A stretch of 64,000 nt of DNA from Hyphomonadaceae bacterium TMED5 (GCA_002173095.1 NHBK01000017.1:1-64000), one strand, 5' to 3'. Shown: positions 52,803-62,423, numbered from the stretch's first letter. Notes: generated by a model not told the origin, from the letters alone. A program made the numbers and translations.

Positions 52803-53888
52803 TCAGAGCTGGCCCCAGGTGAAGCGCGACGACATCACATAATTCCAGACCACACCGACCAGAATACCGGCCAGCGCCGAGATCGTCCAAAGCACACCTG
52901 CCTCACTGAAGAGGTAGGAGGCCACCCCAACATTCGCGATTGCACCTAAGCCGCAGACGAGCGAGAAGCTCACCCAGCCTTTCAGCAACGCCCAGCCGCG
53001 CAGCCTGACATCATGGAATGTGAGAAGGTTGTTGAGGAAGAAATTGAACGTCATGGCGACGAACACCGCGCTCGCCTGCCCGATAAGAAAATTCGTTCCC
53101 AAACCCTGAAACACAAGCGCAAGCACGGCAAAGTGCACGATCACCCCTAGTGAACCGACCGCGCCGAACAGCGCAAACCGCGCCGGAATAATATGGCCTA
53201 AAACCCGGTCATACAGCATCATCAGAAACTGAATGGCTGTCGGCGTATCAAGCTTGCTCTCGCCGCTCTCACGGCCGCGAAAGACAAAGGGTTCCTCGTG
53301 CACGCGGAGGTTTCCACTCGCAGCGAAGACAATATCAAGCAGGATTTTGAACCCTCGACCTGAAAGCTTTGGAATGAGCCCGCGAAACTGGTCAGCTCTA
53401 ATGGCAAAGAAGCCACTCATAGGGTCAGTTAGCTCGGTTTTAGTGAGCATGCGCGTCAGGCGCGTCGCGAATTGAGACTGCGCTTCGCGCTCATCGCTCC
53501 AGCCTTCCGTCCCGCCGCCACTGACATAACGTGTCCCGATTGCGATATCCGCATCGCCAGTCAGAACAGGCGCAATGAGTTTGGGGAGTATGGTTTCGTC
53601 ATGCTGAAGGTCAGCATCCATCACCGCGATTACCCGACCAGAAGCCGCCAGTGCGCCTTCAATACAAGCCGAAGCCAGCCCTCTTCGCCCGACCCGTTGA
53701 ACGCACCGAACCGTGCGGTCGTCAGCCGCAATGGCACGCGCAATATCAGACGTACCATCCGGGCTGTTATCGTCGACAACGATGATCTCATAGCTCACAT
53801 CTGCAAGCACGGATTTCGCGCGCGCGATCGCTTCGGCGATATTACTCGCCTCATTGCGTGTCGGAAGGATGAGAGAAACGTCTATCAC
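52803..53888 (-). CDS. Dolichyl-phosphate-mannose-synthase-like GT2 fused to a GtrA membrane domain
   Basis: The 361-residue protein has an N-terminal GT2 domain (SLILPTRNEASNIAEAI, DDNSPDGT, the DxD-type AVMDADLQHDETILPKLI and the KILLDIVF segment) up to about residue 230, joined to a four-helix GtrA domain (RFALFGAVGSLGVIVHFAVLALVF to the end). It should attach a sugar to polyprenyl phosphate and possibly flip it. The start is GTG 53888 with a weak ribosome site. Its neighbour is a PMT-type transferase, the natural user of its product. Confidence 0.88.
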   Translation of the reverse strand: MIDVSLILPTRNEASNIAEAIARAKSVLADVSYEIIVVDDNSPDGTSDIARAIAADDRTVRCVQRVGRRGLASACIEGALAASGRVIAVMDADLQHDETILPKLIAPVLTGDADIAIGTRYVSGGGTEGWSDEREAQSQFATRLTRMLTKTELTDPMSGFFAIRADQFRGLIPKLSGRGFKILLDIVFAASGNLRVHEEPFVFRGRESGESKLDTPTAIQFLMMLYDRVLGHIIPARFALFGAVGSLGVIVHFAVLALVFQGLGTNFLIGQASAVFVAMTFNFFLNNLLTFHDVRLRGWALLKGWVSFSLVCGLGAIANVGVASYLFSEAGVLWTISALAGILVGVVWNYVMSSRFTWGQL

Positions 53889-53943
53889 CAGCGCAGCCCA
53901 GTTGTGGTCGGGTCAAATAAGCTCGGTGAAGGCATGCCCTGAA

Positions 53944-53976
53944 CCCCCGCCCAAGCCAAGGCCTAACTGGCGGGGG
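53944..53976 (-). terminator. GC-rich hairpin after the acyl-CoA ligase gene
   Basis: CCCCCGCC pairs with GGCGGGGG around a 17-nt loop, 20 bp past the ligase stop. Only TTC follows in the minus direction, so termination may be weak or factor-assisted. Confidence 0.4.
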
Positions 53977-53995
53977 AACAGAAATTGTCGCGGAT

Positions 53996-55639
53996 TTAAG
54001 CTGTTGGCAGCTTGTAGTCCTTGAACTGGTCGCGCAGAGCCAGCTTGTTGATTTTGCCCGTCGCACCCAGCGGAATGCTGTCTACGAAAGCAACATCATC
54101 CGGGGTCCACCATTTGGCAATTTTGCCTTCGAGCTGAGCCAGAATTTCTTCTTTCGTTGCGCTCTCGCCTTCAACGAGCTGAATGACCAGAAGCGGACGC
54201 TCATCCCATTTCGGGTGATAAATACCGATGGCAGCCGCGTTCGCGACTTTCGGGTGACCGACAGCAATGTTTTCAATGTCGATGGAGGATATCCACTCAC
54301 CGCCTGATTTGATCACATCCTTGGCCCGGTCAGTGATCTGCATGAAGCCGTATTCGTCGATATTGGCGACATCGCCCGTATCGAAGAAGCCATTTTCGTC
54401 CAGAACCGTGCCGCCATTGCCGCCTTCACCTTTGAAATAGGTGTCGACCACTGCGCAGCCGCGAACCATCAAATGGCCCGACGTTTTGCCATCGCGCGGA
54501 ATGTCATTGCCATCATCATCTGTGATTTTCAGCTCGACACCGAATGGCATACGGCCCTGTTTCAGCTTGTACTCAACATGCTTGTCCCAGCCCATGGACT
54601 GAATTTCAGGCGTGAGCTGGCCAATTGTGCCGAGTGGAGACGTTTCCGTCATGCCCCAGGCATGAGCCACATCCACGTCATACTTCTCTTTGAAGGCACG
54701 CAGAATACGCTCAGGAACAGCAGACCCGCCAATCACAACGCGATCAAGCTCAGGAAGCTCAAGATCATTGGCCTCCATATGCTGAAGCAGCATCATCCAG
54801 ACCGTAGGAACCGCCGCAGACATGGTGACTTTGTATTTCGTCAACAGCTCATAAATGGATGCGCCATCCATCTGAGCGCCCGGCATAATCATGTCGGCAC
54901 CAACGACCGGACAGGTAAAGGCAAGCCCCCACGCATTCGCGTGGAACATTGGAACAACTGGCAGAACCTTATCAAATACAGACACACCAAGTGCGTCAGC
55001 CATGCCGGTGATGAAGGTGTGGAGCACGTTGGACCGGTGCGTATACAGAACGCCCTTCGGGTTACCTGTCGTACCGGAGGTGTAGCACAGGCCACATGGT
55101 GTATTCTCGTCGAAATCACCCCAGACGACATCAAGGCTCTGACCCGCAATATAGGTCTCATAAGCCACCGCATTGGTCAGCGTTGTGTTTGGCATGTGCG
55201 CGTCATCGCAATAGATGACGATCTTTTCGATGGTTTTCAGAAGGCCCTGAATTTTCTCGATGATTGGAACGAAGGTCAGGTCGACAAACAGGATTTTGTC
55301 TTCGGCATCATTCGCAATCCATGCGATCTGTTCCGGGTGAAGGCGTGGGTTGATCGTGTGAAGCACCGCACCAATGCCCATAGCGCCATACCATGTTTCC
55401 AGATGGCGGCCCGTATTCCATGCCAGCGTCGCAACGCGATCTGTCATCTGAATGCCATCAGCAATCAGAGCATTCGACACTTGTTTCGCGCGGTCATGGA
55501 TTTCGGCATAGGTGGTCTCGACAATCGGACCTTCCACAGAACGGGAAATCACCTTGCGGTGACCATGATTCAGTTTGGCATGTTCGATGACCTTGTTCAC
55601 GGTCAACGGCCAATCCTGCATTTTCCCGATTATACTCAT
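53996..55639 (-). CDS. Fatty-acid (medium/long-chain) acyl-CoA ligase
   Basis: A 547-residue AMP-forming ligase. The ATP/AMP signature is [19 protein letters not shown] (residues 184-202), followed by [39 protein letters not shown] and a C-terminal [11 protein letters not shown] with the catalytic Lys. It activates fatty acids to acyl-CoA for beta-oxidation or lipid synthesis; chain length is unknown. GAGGGAG precedes the ATG. A perfect 16-bp palindrome 37 bp upstream looks like an operator. Confidence 0.9.
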   Translation of the reverse strand: MSIIGKMQDWPLTVNKVIEHAKLNHGHRKVISRSVEGPIVETTYAEIHDRAKQVSNALIADGIQMTDRVATLAWNTGRHLETWYGAMGIGAVLHTINPRLHPEQIAWIANDAEDKILFVDLTFVPIIEKIQGLLKTIEKIVIYCDDAHMPNTTLTNAVAYETYIAGQSLDVVWGDFDENTPCGLCYTSGTTGNPKGVLYTHRSNVLHTFITGMADALGVSVFDKVLPVVPMFHANAWGLAFTCPVVGADMIMPGAQMDGASIYELLTKYKVTMSAAVPTVWMMLLQHMEANDLELPELDRVVIGGSAVPERILRAFKEKYDVDVAHAWGMTETSPLGTIGQLTPEIQSMGWDKHVEYKLKQGRMPFGVELKITDDDGNDIPRDGKTSGHLMVRGCAVVDTYFKGEGGNGGTVLDENGFFDTGDVANIDEYGFMQITDRAKDVIKSGGEWISSIDIENIAVGHPKVANAAAIGIYHPKWDERPLLVIQLVEGESATKEEILAQLEGKIAKWWTPDDVAFVDSIPLGATGKINKLALRDQFKDYKLPTA

Positions 55640-55675
55640 TCTCAGCTCCCTCTGATCCAGTTGTATTTTTTATAC

Positions 55676-55691
55676 CTGACGCTAGCGTCAG
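55676..55691. promoter_or_regulatory. Perfect 16-bp palindrome upstream of the acyl-CoA ligase
   Basis: CTGACGCTAGCGTCAG reads identically on both strands and lies 37-52 bp before the ligase start in the 175-bp divergent region. Its size and symmetry suit a TetR-type fatty-acid regulator. It could also affect the lipoprotein gene on the other side. Confidence 0.55.
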
Positions 55692-55814
55692 TTTTTCCCG
55701 AATATGGAAACTCTTTTACAATAAAAAGCGCAACCCTTACGCCGTCGAATATTCCCGCTGTCACAAATATTCGCTAGTTAGTACGCTGATCAGAGAGATG
55801 ATGGAGTATAAGTC

Positions 55815-56780
55815 ATGGTGAAACCGGTAATGTTGAAGGCTTTTACAGCGCTTGCGCTTGTTCTCGCGGGCTGTTCGTCTGAAGTCGACACGCCGGCTGC
55901 CACCGCAGAAACGGCTGCGCCTGTAGCGACAGAATCACCAGCGCTGGAGCGCGCGAGCCTGCCAGAAATCTTTGACTGCCTGCGCGCCAATAATGGCACG
56001 GCTATCGCTGCGCACCGCGGCGGCCCTTACGAGTTCTTCCCGGAAAATGCGATCGAAACGCTTCAGCACGGCTATGACAGTGGCGTGCGTATTTTCGAAA
56101 TCGACATTGCAGAAAGCCAGGATGGCGTTCTGTTTCTGATGCACGACCGCACGCTCACCCGCACCACCACGATGGAAGGTGCAATTGCCGAAACCGACTG
56201 GGCTGACATTCAGACGGCCAGCCTTGTCGACAATTGGGGCAATGAGACTGATCTTACAATTCCAACGCTGGAAGACGCACTGAACTGGGCTGTCACGACT
56301 GGCGCTATTCTTGAGCTGGACAAGAAACCTACGACCAGTTTCCGCAACATCATCGAGGCTGTCCGCGCCGCGGGGGCCGAAAACAATGTCATCATGATTT
56401 CTTATAATGATCAGCAAGCAGGCGAGATTGCATCCATCGCACCTGAGCTGATGATGACGGCGATGGCCTTCAATTCTGAAGATATCGACGCACTTCTGGC
56501 ACTCGGCGTTCAGGAACCACAGCTTATCGCATGGACCGGCACGCGTGATCCGGACTTTGAGGCCTGGCAGGCTGTACTCTCAGAAGGGGTAGAGACTGCG
56601 TTCGGAACACTGGGCCGTCCGGGTGAACGTCTGGACGATGTTTATCTTGCTGATGGCGATGGATCTGAATTCCAGACACTGGTGAATGAAGGCCTGACCA
56701 TGATCGCCACAGATGTTCCTCTGGAGGTCGCTGAAGCGATTAGTGGAGATGACATCGCCTCAGAACGCTGCGGGCTTTAA
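55815..56780 (+). CDS. Glycerophosphodiester phosphodiesterase, lipoprotein
   Basis: The 321-residue protein has a lipobox (LALVLAGCSS, Cys20) and a GDPD domain with AHRGGPYEFFPENAIETL, FEIDIAESQDGVLFLMHDRTLTRTT and LELDKK. These give the catalytic His pair and the metal-binding Glu/Asp residues. It would release sn-glycerol-3-phosphate from deacylated lipids in the periplasm. GGAG is 8 nt before the ATG. It is divergent from the acyl-CoA ligase, and both fit lipid turnover. Confidence 0.88.
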   Translation: MVKPVMLKAFTALALVLAGCSSEVDTPAATAETAAPVATESPALERASLPEIFDCLRANNGTAIAAHRGGPYEFFPENAIETLQHGYDSGVRIFEIDIAESQDGVLFLMHDRTLTRTTTMEGAIAETDWADIQTASLVDNWGNETDLTIPTLEDALNWAVTTGAILELDKKPTTSFRNIIEAVRAAGAENNVIMISYNDQQAGEIASIAPELMMTAMAFNSEDIDALLALGVQEPQLIAWTGTRDPDFEAWQAVLSEGVETAFGTLGRPGERLDDVYLADGDGSEFQTLVNEGLTMIATDVPLEVAEAISGDDIASERCGL

Positions 56781-56845
56781 GGCTTGCCAAATGCGCTAAA
56801 ACTTCTGATCAGAGTGGAAACACTGAAAATCAGGGGAGAAACGCA

Positions 56846-57628
56846 TTGGAACCGTATCGCGAACTTAGCCGCTCTGTCGCAGGCAAAACAGCCATCATCA
56901 CTGGCGCAGCATCTGGCATGGGCCGGGCAACATCACATCTGTTTGCCCGCGAAGGCGCAAATGTGGTGGTTACAGACCTCAACCAGGAAAAGGTCGATAT
57001 CGTCGTTGACGAGATCAAAGCCGCTGGCATTGAGAATGTTTTCGGCCTTGCGGTGGACGTTGGCGATCATGCGGCGATCAAAACCGTGGTCGCGGCGACG
57101 GTAGAACGTTTTGGCGGTCTTGATATCGTTCTGAACAATGCAGGCTTTGCTCACCTCGTATCGTTTGACGCCGACGAATATGATGAAGTCTGGAACCGCT
57201 CGATCAATGTCATGCTGACAGCGCACCAACGCATGGTTCGCGAAGCACTGCCTTACCTTGTAAAGTCTGGTGAGGGCCGCGTTGTGAACATCGCCTCTAC
57301 CGAAGGCCTTGGTGCAACGGCTCTTAACTCACCTTATGTGGCGGCCAAGCACGGCGTGATCGGCCTGACCAAAGCCATGGCTGTTGAGCTGAGCGCCAAA
57401 GGCATCACCGTGAATGCGGTCTGCCCGGGCCCGATCCACACCGGCATTACCGAAGGCATTCAGGATGATCACAAGACCATCTTTGCCAAACGCCGCGTGC
57501 CTTTGCGCCGTTATGGCTATCCGGAAGAAGTCGCGCACATCACGCTGAATTGCTGTCTGCCAGCATCCTCGTTTATGAACGGTGTCGCGATCCGCGTGGA
57601 TGGCGGACAATTGGCGCGCAACGCTTAG
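56846..57628 (+). CDS. Short-chain dehydrogenase/reductase (classical type)
   Basis: A 260-residue NAD(P)-dependent oxidoreductase with TGAASGMGRATS, NNAGFAHL, the Ser/Tyr/Lys set in NIASTEGLG and SPYVAAKHG, and the PGPIHTGITEG loop. It resembles hydroxyacyl or 3-hydroxybutyrate dehydrogenases, but the substrate cannot be fixed. Asp in VVTDLNQEK suggests NAD preference. The start is TTG 56846 with GGGGAG 8 nt upstream. No Met-start alternative exists before the nucleotide motif. Confidence 0.85.
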   Translation: MEPYRELSRSVAGKTAIITGAASGMGRATSHLFAREGANVVVTDLNQEKVDIVVDEIKAAGIENVFGLAVDVGDHAAIKTVVAATVERFGGLDIVLNNAGFAHLVSFDADEYDEVWNRSINVMLTAHQRMVREALPYLVKSGEGRVVNIASTEGLGATALNSPYVAAKHGVIGLTKAMAVELSAKGITVNAVCPGPIHTGITEGIQDDHKTIFAKRRVPLRRYGYPEEVAHITLNCCLPASSFMNGVAIRVDGGQLARNA

Positions 57629-57696
57629 TCTTCCGAAATTTACGCTGTAAAATCGCCACAATCTGAGCTAGTATCGAACGCCTAGGGAGCTGGGCT

Positions 57697-58149
57697 TTGG
57701 GTAACTTCACGCGCAATATGATCTGTTGTCTGGCTTTGGGCAGCCTTGTGCCGTCCACCGCCGGAGCGGAATTACTATTGCGGGACTTCTCCTCCCAGCC
57801 ACGACGCCTCGTCGTCTGCGCGTTCGATACAGACATGAACACCAGAGATTTCGTAGACGATTATCTGGAAAGCATAGACTGGCACGCGTTTTCACAGCGC
57901 GACATCACAGTGACGGAAATCTCCGAGCACCGCTCCGTTACTCATATTTCGACCGGCCTTGGCCCAATCAGTTCAGATGTCGCTTTCACACTTGCCGAAC
58001 GAAAAAGCCAGGCGCGCAATTATGGCTGTTCCCTCACACAGAACGAATTCATTTTGTTTGAGAAGAGTGGTGTGGAACAGACGCACTGGGTAGAGACCAT
58101 TCCCGGTAACGATCTGCTTGAGCTGATCGACCAGTCAAAGCACCAGTAA
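57697..58149 (+). CDS. DUF4174-like secreted protein
   Basis: The 150-residue protein has a signal peptide (to about PSTAGAE) and a small thioredoxin-like layout: RRLVVCAFDTDMNTRDFVDDYLESIDWHAFSQRDITVTEI, then FILFEKSGVEQTHWVETIPGNDLLELID, which resembles DUF4174. The family's function is unknown. It starts with TTG 57697, or ATG 57718. A 224-bp gap follows. Confidence 0.6.
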   Translation: MGNFTRNMICCLALGSLVPSTAGAELLLRDFSSQPRRLVVCAFDTDMNTRDFVDDYLESIDWHAFSQRDITVTEISEHRSVTHISTGLGPISSDVAFTLAERKSQARNYGCSLTQNEFILFEKSGVEQTHWVETIPGNDLLELIDQSKHQ

Positions 58150-58209
58150 ATCAAACCATCCGATCCGCACTGGATTGCCAAAACCTTCCCTCAGGCGTAG
58201 GGGAGCAGA

Positions 58210-58287
58210 ATGATGAAAACGTCTCACTCCATTCTCTGGCTAACTGCTCTGCTCCTTAAATGTGAGCAGTCGAGAGTAGACGTCTAG
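58210..58287 (+). CDS. Possible 25-residue leader-like peptide
   Basis: ATG-ATG with GGGGAGC 4-8 nt upstream begins a 25-codon frame (MMKTSHSILWLTALLLKCEQ...), with several Leu codons and one Trp, between the DUF4174 gene and the DMT transporter. It could be a leader peptide or a chance frame. No terminator hairpin follows, which weakens a regulatory reading. Confidence 0.25.
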   Translation: MMKTSHSILWLTALLLKCEQSRVDV

Positions 58288-58373
58288 TCACTCGCCGGCT
58301 GCGGATTGCTTCCGTAAGCTGGTTTTCAGAAGCGCTCCGCACCTCTAACACCCCTCTACGGAGCCTCACTTCC

Positions 58374-59324
58374 ATGACAGATCGAGCTTTCAGAACCACC
58401 GGCCTCATTTATGCAATGGTCGGCACAATTCTCTTCGGCGCGAAGGGTATTGTGATGAAGCTCGCACTGGATGTGGGCAGCACAGTCGAACAGATGATGA
58501 CGCTGCGCATGGGGTTCTCGCTACCGATTTTCCTCATTATCGGCCTGCTATCGCTTAGAAAGCGCCCGGCAAAACCGGAAATGAAGTCCATGCTGCTGGC
58601 CGCAGGACTGGGCATTCTCAGCTATCATTTATGTACATGGCTCGACTTTCAGGGCTTGCGCTTCACCTCAGCGCAGCTGGAACGCCTGATCCTGTTCTCT
58701 TACCCGACCATTGTGGCCCTTCTCGCCTGGATCTTTCTGGGTGAGAAGCTCACCGTGCGCCATGCGGTGTCGCTCGGCCTGTCCTATGCGGGAATTTTCC
58801 TCCTGTTCGGACGTGAGCTGTCACAACAAGGCCAGGATGTGTTGTTCGGCTCTATGCTGGTCTTCATCGCCGCCATTCTGTTTGCAATTTACGTGACGGG
58901 TTCAAAACCTGTCATCGCGAAACTGGGCTCGCCGCTCTTCACCAGCATCGCCATGAGCGCGGCTGGCGTGAGCATTCTCATTCACTCCAGCATAACCGTT
59001 GGTATGGGCGATATGCCGGAATTCTCACCGCTCATCCTGACCTATGGGGTTATTCTGGCGATCTTCTGCACAGCTTTGCCTAGCTTCATGCTGTCCGAGG
59101 CGATCTCAAGACTTGGCCCCGGCCCGACCAGCGCCATTGGTAATGTTGGCCCGGTCGCGACCTCTGTTCTGGCCGTGATCGTTCTGAACGAGAACTTCGG
59201 CTGGCCGCATGCAGGCGCGCTCATTCTCTCATCCATCGGCATTGGCCTGCTTTCGACGTCCAAGCCAAAGACCGCAGGTACGCCGCTCATCGAAACTGGA
59301 CAATCGCCCAAGAATGCCGGATGA
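58374..59324 (+). CDS. EamA/DMT-superfamily transporter
   Basis: A 316-residue protein with ten membrane helices in two EamA repeats (GTILFGAKGIVMKLALDVG, LERLILFSYPTIVALLAWIFLGEKL; second repeat ending FGWPHAGALILSSIGIGLLS). It is of the RhaT/YdcZ-like metabolite-exporter type, with unknown substrate. It is followed closely by the RNA methyltransferase gene and is probably co-transcribed with it. Confidence 0.8.
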   Translation: MTDRAFRTTGLIYAMVGTILFGAKGIVMKLALDVGSTVEQMMTLRMGFSLPIFLIIGLLSLRKRPAKPEMKSMLLAAGLGILSYHLCTWLDFQGLRFTSAQLERLILFSYPTIVALLAWIFLGEKLTVRHAVSLGLSYAGIFLLFGRELSQQGQDVLFGSMLVFIAAILFAIYVTGSKPVIAKLGSPLFTSIAMSAAGVSILIHSSITVGMGDMPEFSPLILTYGVILAIFCTALPSFMLSEAISRLGPGPTSAIGNVGPVATSVLAVIVLNENFGWPHAGALILSSIGIGLLSTSKPKTAGTPLIETGQSPKNAG

Positions 59325-59331
59325 GGCGGGG

Positions 59332-60066
59332 ATGAACCAGAGAACGCCATCCATCATCCTTGTTGGCCCGCAAATGGGCGAGAATATCGGTGCCGCTGCG
59401 CGCGTCATGGGCAATTTCGGCCTGAGCGATCTGCGTATTGTGGCCCCGCGCGATGGATGGCCGAACCCGGCAGCCGACACCATGTCGGCAGGCGCTTTTG
59501 AAGCGGGCGTCGTCACGCCGACAGTTTTCGACACTCTGGAAGAGGCCGTAGGGGATCTGAACTATCTGATCGCCACAACGGCCCGCCAGCGCGGCATGGA
59601 AAAGCCTGTGTTCTCCACCGACCTTGCTGTCAAAGAAATCACCGGCTCAGATGTGCCAACGGGCATTCTGTTCGGCGCAGAGAAATCCGGTCTGCCAAAC
59701 GATGCGGTTGTGATGTGCGATGCCATTCTCACCTATCCGGTGAACAATAAGTTCGCTTCGCTCAATCTGGCGCAAGCCGTTGGGGTGTTCGCGCACGCCT
59801 GGGGCGCTCAATCCGCACCGGACGAAGTGAGCGGTCTTGATGAACCGGCAAAACGCAAAGCGCTAATCGGCATGATGCAGCATTTCGAAGATGAACTGGA
59901 ACGCGCAGGCTTCTTTTTCCCGCCCGAAAAGAAGGACGTCATGGTGCATAATCTGCGCAATGCCTTCACACGCGCCAAATGGACAGATCAGGAAGTTCGC
60001 ACCTTCCGCGGGGCAGTCAAAGCGCTTACTATCGGGCGTGGAAAAGCCCGCATTCACAGGGATTAG
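59332..60066 (+). CDS. trmJ: TrmJ-like tRNA/rRNA 2'-O-methyltransferase (SPOUT family)
   Basis: This 244-residue SPOUT enzyme has the family motifs SIILVGPQMGENIGAAARVMGNFGL, FGAEKSGLPNDAV and FASLNLAQAVGVFA, forming the knotted SAM site. TrmJ methylates the 2'-OH of nucleotide 32 in tRNAs. A C-terminal helical part (residues 160-240) fits TrmJ. ATG 59332 is 7 bp past the transporter stop; in-frame ATG 59314 would overlap that gene. Exact target is inferred. Confidence 0.85.
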   Translation: MNQRTPSIILVGPQMGENIGAAARVMGNFGLSDLRIVAPRDGWPNPAADTMSAGAFEAGVVTPTVFDTLEEAVGDLNYLIATTARQRGMEKPVFSTDLAVKEITGSDVPTGILFGAEKSGLPNDAVVMCDAILTYPVNNKFASLNLAQAVGVFAHAWGAQSAPDEVSGLDEPAKRKALIGMMQHFEDELERAGFFFPPEKKDVMVHNLRNAFTRAKWTDQEVRTFRGAVKALTIGRGKARIHRD

Positions 60067-60106
60067 AGCCCCCTGTGCGATGTGAGGTGTTTAAGTCACA
60101 CGAATC

Positions 60107-60125
60107 CATAATGACAATCATTCTC
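60107..60125. promoter_or_regulatory. Fur-box-like operator upstream of the siderophore receptor
   Basis: The 19-mer CATAATGACAATCATTCTC matches the classical Fur consensus (GATAATGATAATCATTATC) at 16 of 19 positions by eye. It lies 76 bp upstream of the receptor start and ahead of a TATAAT at 60152-60157. The place suits iron-dependent repression. Confidence 0.7.
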
Positions 60126-60151
60126 ATGAAATCTCGCTTGCATTAACATCG

Positions 60152-60187
60152 TATAATTGCGAACGCCTCTCAAAATCATTCGCAATT
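60152..60187. promoter_or_regulatory. -10 element and 9-bp inverted repeat before the siderophore receptor
   Basis: TATAAT at 60152-60157 is a perfect -10. AATTGCGAA (60155-60163) and TTCGCAATT (60179-60187) are exact complements 15 nt apart, overlapping the -10 and the likely transcript start. This may be a second operator or a 5' mRNA hairpin. I found no good -35 match. Confidence 0.4.
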
Positions 60188-60200
60188 TGAAAGATGCATT

Positions 60201-62369
60201 ATGAAAACCGCACTCATTTCAACAACAGTCATGACCGCTCTATCCCTTGCTGGCGCGGCCGCCTTTGCACAGGACTCCGACACGCAGGAAGATCTGCGCC
60301 TTGAAAACATCGTCGTTGAGTCCGGGTCGCAGGTCAGCCTGACAGAACCTTATGCCGGTGGTCAGGTCGCGCGCGGCGGACGTAACGGTCTGTTCGGCAA
60401 TCTCGACTTCCTCGATTCCCCATTCTCCAGCACGGCCTACACAGAAGAACTGGTCCGCAACCAGCAAGCTGACAGTATTGGCGATGCGCTGCAGAATGAC
60501 CCGGTCGTTCGCGTTGCAAAAGGCTTTGGCAACTTTCAGGAAGTCTATGTCATCCGTGGCTTCCCGGTTTACTCAGACGACATGACCTATAACGGCGTGT
60601 ACGGCATTCTCCCGCGCCAGTTTGTAGCCGCAGAGATCGTCGAACGTGTGGAAGTTTTCCGTGGTGCGAACGCATTCCTGAATGGTGCTGCACCGGGCGG
60701 TTCCGGTGTCGGCGGTGCCTTTAACCTCGTTCCAAAGCGCGCACCAGAAGAGGATCTGAACCGTGTCACGCTGGGCTATGAATCAGCCGGTCAGGTTTTT
60801 GGAGCGGTTGATATTGCCCGTCGCACAGGCGCCGACAACGAATTCGGCTGGCGTTTCAATGCCGTACGCCGCAATGGTGAAACCGCTGTTGAAGATCAGG
60901 ATCGCGACCTCACTGTTCTCTCACTCGGCACAGACTATCAGGGCGACCGTTTCCGCGCGTCTTTCGACATTGGCTATCAGGACAACCACCTTGATGCGCC
61001 GCGCCCGCAGGTCACGCCAATTGGCGGTGTGCCTGAAACGCCGGATTCTGACACAAACTATGCTCAGCCATGGACCTTCTCTGACGAGCAGCAATTCTTC
61101 GGCGTCGTTCGCGGCGAATATGATCTGACCGACGCCATCACCGTTTGGGCAGCAGCAGGCGCGCGCAATGGCGAAGAAGCAAACGTTCTGGCAAACCCAA
61201 GCGCGACAACGGATGGCACGACCAGCGCTTATCGCTTTGACAACACCCGCGAAGACGATGTGCTGTCTGCGGATATCGGCCTGCGCGGCGACTTCCAGAC
61301 AGGCTCTGTCGGTCACCGTATTGTCGTGTCCGGTTCGGCGGTATCGCTTGAATCCCGCAACGCCTATGCCTTCTCCAGCTTTGCAGGCTTTGCTGGTGAT
61401 CTGTACGACCCATTCGCTGTAACCGCGCCAAGTGCTGACTTCTTTGTCGGCGGCGAGCTGAATGATCCGCTGAAAACCGAAGAGGTGAACAACTCATCGC
61501 TCGCCATCGCGGATATGATCTCTTTCCTCGATGGCCAGTTGATCGCAACTGTAGGCCTGCGTCAGCAATGGATCGAAACCACCAGCTTTGACTATAATTC
61601 CGGTGCAGAACTGTCCTCTTATGATGACAGCGCGCTGACCCCATCTGTTGGTCTGGTCTATCAGCCAACCCAGAACATCTCCGTCTACGGCAACTATTCT
61701 GAAAGCCTGCAGCCGGGCGAAACCGCACCAGCAACAAGCGGCGGTGTTGCCATCCTCAACGCTGGTGAAGTTCTCGAGCCTTTCCGCAGCGAGCAATTTG
61801 AAGTCGGAGTGAAATATGACGGCGGCGATTTTGGTGGCACCGTGTCGGCCTTCAATCTGTCAAAGCCAAGCACGATTGTTGAGAACCAGCTCTATACCGC
61901 CTCTGGCGAGCAGGACGTATTGGGTCTGGAAGCGAGCGTATTCGGTGAACCCGCAGAAGGTGTCCGCCTGATTGGCGGCCTCACATGGCTGGATGCAGAA
62001 CTGGCCGAAACGCAGGACAATCTCAACGAGGGCAATACGCCAATCGGCATTCCTGAATGGCAGGCCAATGCCAATATTGAGTGGGATGTTCCAATGATTG
62101 CGAACCTCACCCTTGATGGCCGTATCGTCTATACGGGCGAGCAATACACAGATGCAGCGAACACCGCTGAAATTGACAGCTGGGTCCGTCTGGACCTTGG
62201 TGCGCGCTACACACTGCCTCTGGAAACCAATGAGGTGACGCTTCGGGCTCGCGTCGAAAATCTGGCCGATGAATCCTATTGGGCATCGACCGGTGGCTTC
62301 CCGGGCGCCAACTATCTGGTTCAGGGCAATCCGCGTACATTCATTGTGTCCGCGTCTGTCGAATTCTAA
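60201..62369 (+). CDS. TonB-dependent siderophore receptor
   Basis: A 722-residue outer-membrane receptor with a signal peptide (to AAAFAQ), a possible TonB box (ENIVVESGS), a plug (VRNQQADSIGDALQNDPVVRVAKG, FQEVYVIRGFPV, ERVEVFRGANAFLNGAAPGGSGVGGAFNLVPKR) and a beta-barrel ending in VSASVEF with a terminal Phe. The plug pattern is that of ferric-siderophore receptors such as FhuE/FpvA types. The Fur-like box upstream and the PepSY gene downstream support iron uptake; the ligand is unknown. Confidence 0.9.
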   Translation: MKTALISTTVMTALSLAGAAAFAQDSDTQEDLRLENIVVESGSQVSLTEPYAGGQVARGGRNGLFGNLDFLDSPFSSTAYTEELVRNQQADSIGDALQNDPVVRVAKGFGNFQEVYVIRGFPVYSDDMTYNGVYGILPRQFVAAEIVERVEVFRGANAFLNGAAPGGSGVGGAFNLVPKRAPEEDLNRVTLGYESAGQVFGAVDIARRTGADNEFGWRFNAVRRNGETAVEDQDRDLTVLSLGTDYQGDRFRASFDIGYQDNHLDAPRPQVTPIGGVPETPDSDTNYAQPWTFSDEQQFFGVVRGEYDLTDAITVWAAAGARNGEEANVLANPSATTDGTTSAYRFDNTREDDVLSADIGLRGDFQTGSVGHRIVVSGSAVSLESRNAYAFSSFAGFAGDLYDPFAVTAPSADFFVGGELNDPLKTEEVNNSSLAIADMISFLDGQLIATVGLRQQWIETTSFDYNSGAELSSYDDSALTPSVGLVYQPTQNISVYGNYSESLQPGETAPATSGGVAILNAGEVLEPFRSEQFEVGVKYDGGDFGGTVSAFNLSKPSTIVENQLYTASGEQDVLGLEASVFGEPAEGVRLIGGLTWLDAELAETQDNLNEGNTPIGIPEWQANANIEWDVPMIANLTLDGRIVYTGEQYTDAANTAEIDSWVRLDLGARYTLPLETNEVTLRARVENLADESYWASTGGFPGANYLVQGNPRTFIVSASVEF

Positions 62370-62423
62370 AATCTGTTTCGGGGCGGCAGCAATGTCGCCC
62401 CTCACTGTTTCAGGGCTGTACTC

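Noticed and set aside
54473-55777. A 434-codon plus-strand frame
   Set aside because: It is antisense to the acyl-CoA ligase, whose AMP-binding motifs are unmistakable; the antisense product is rich in His and Arg with no fold-like pattern.
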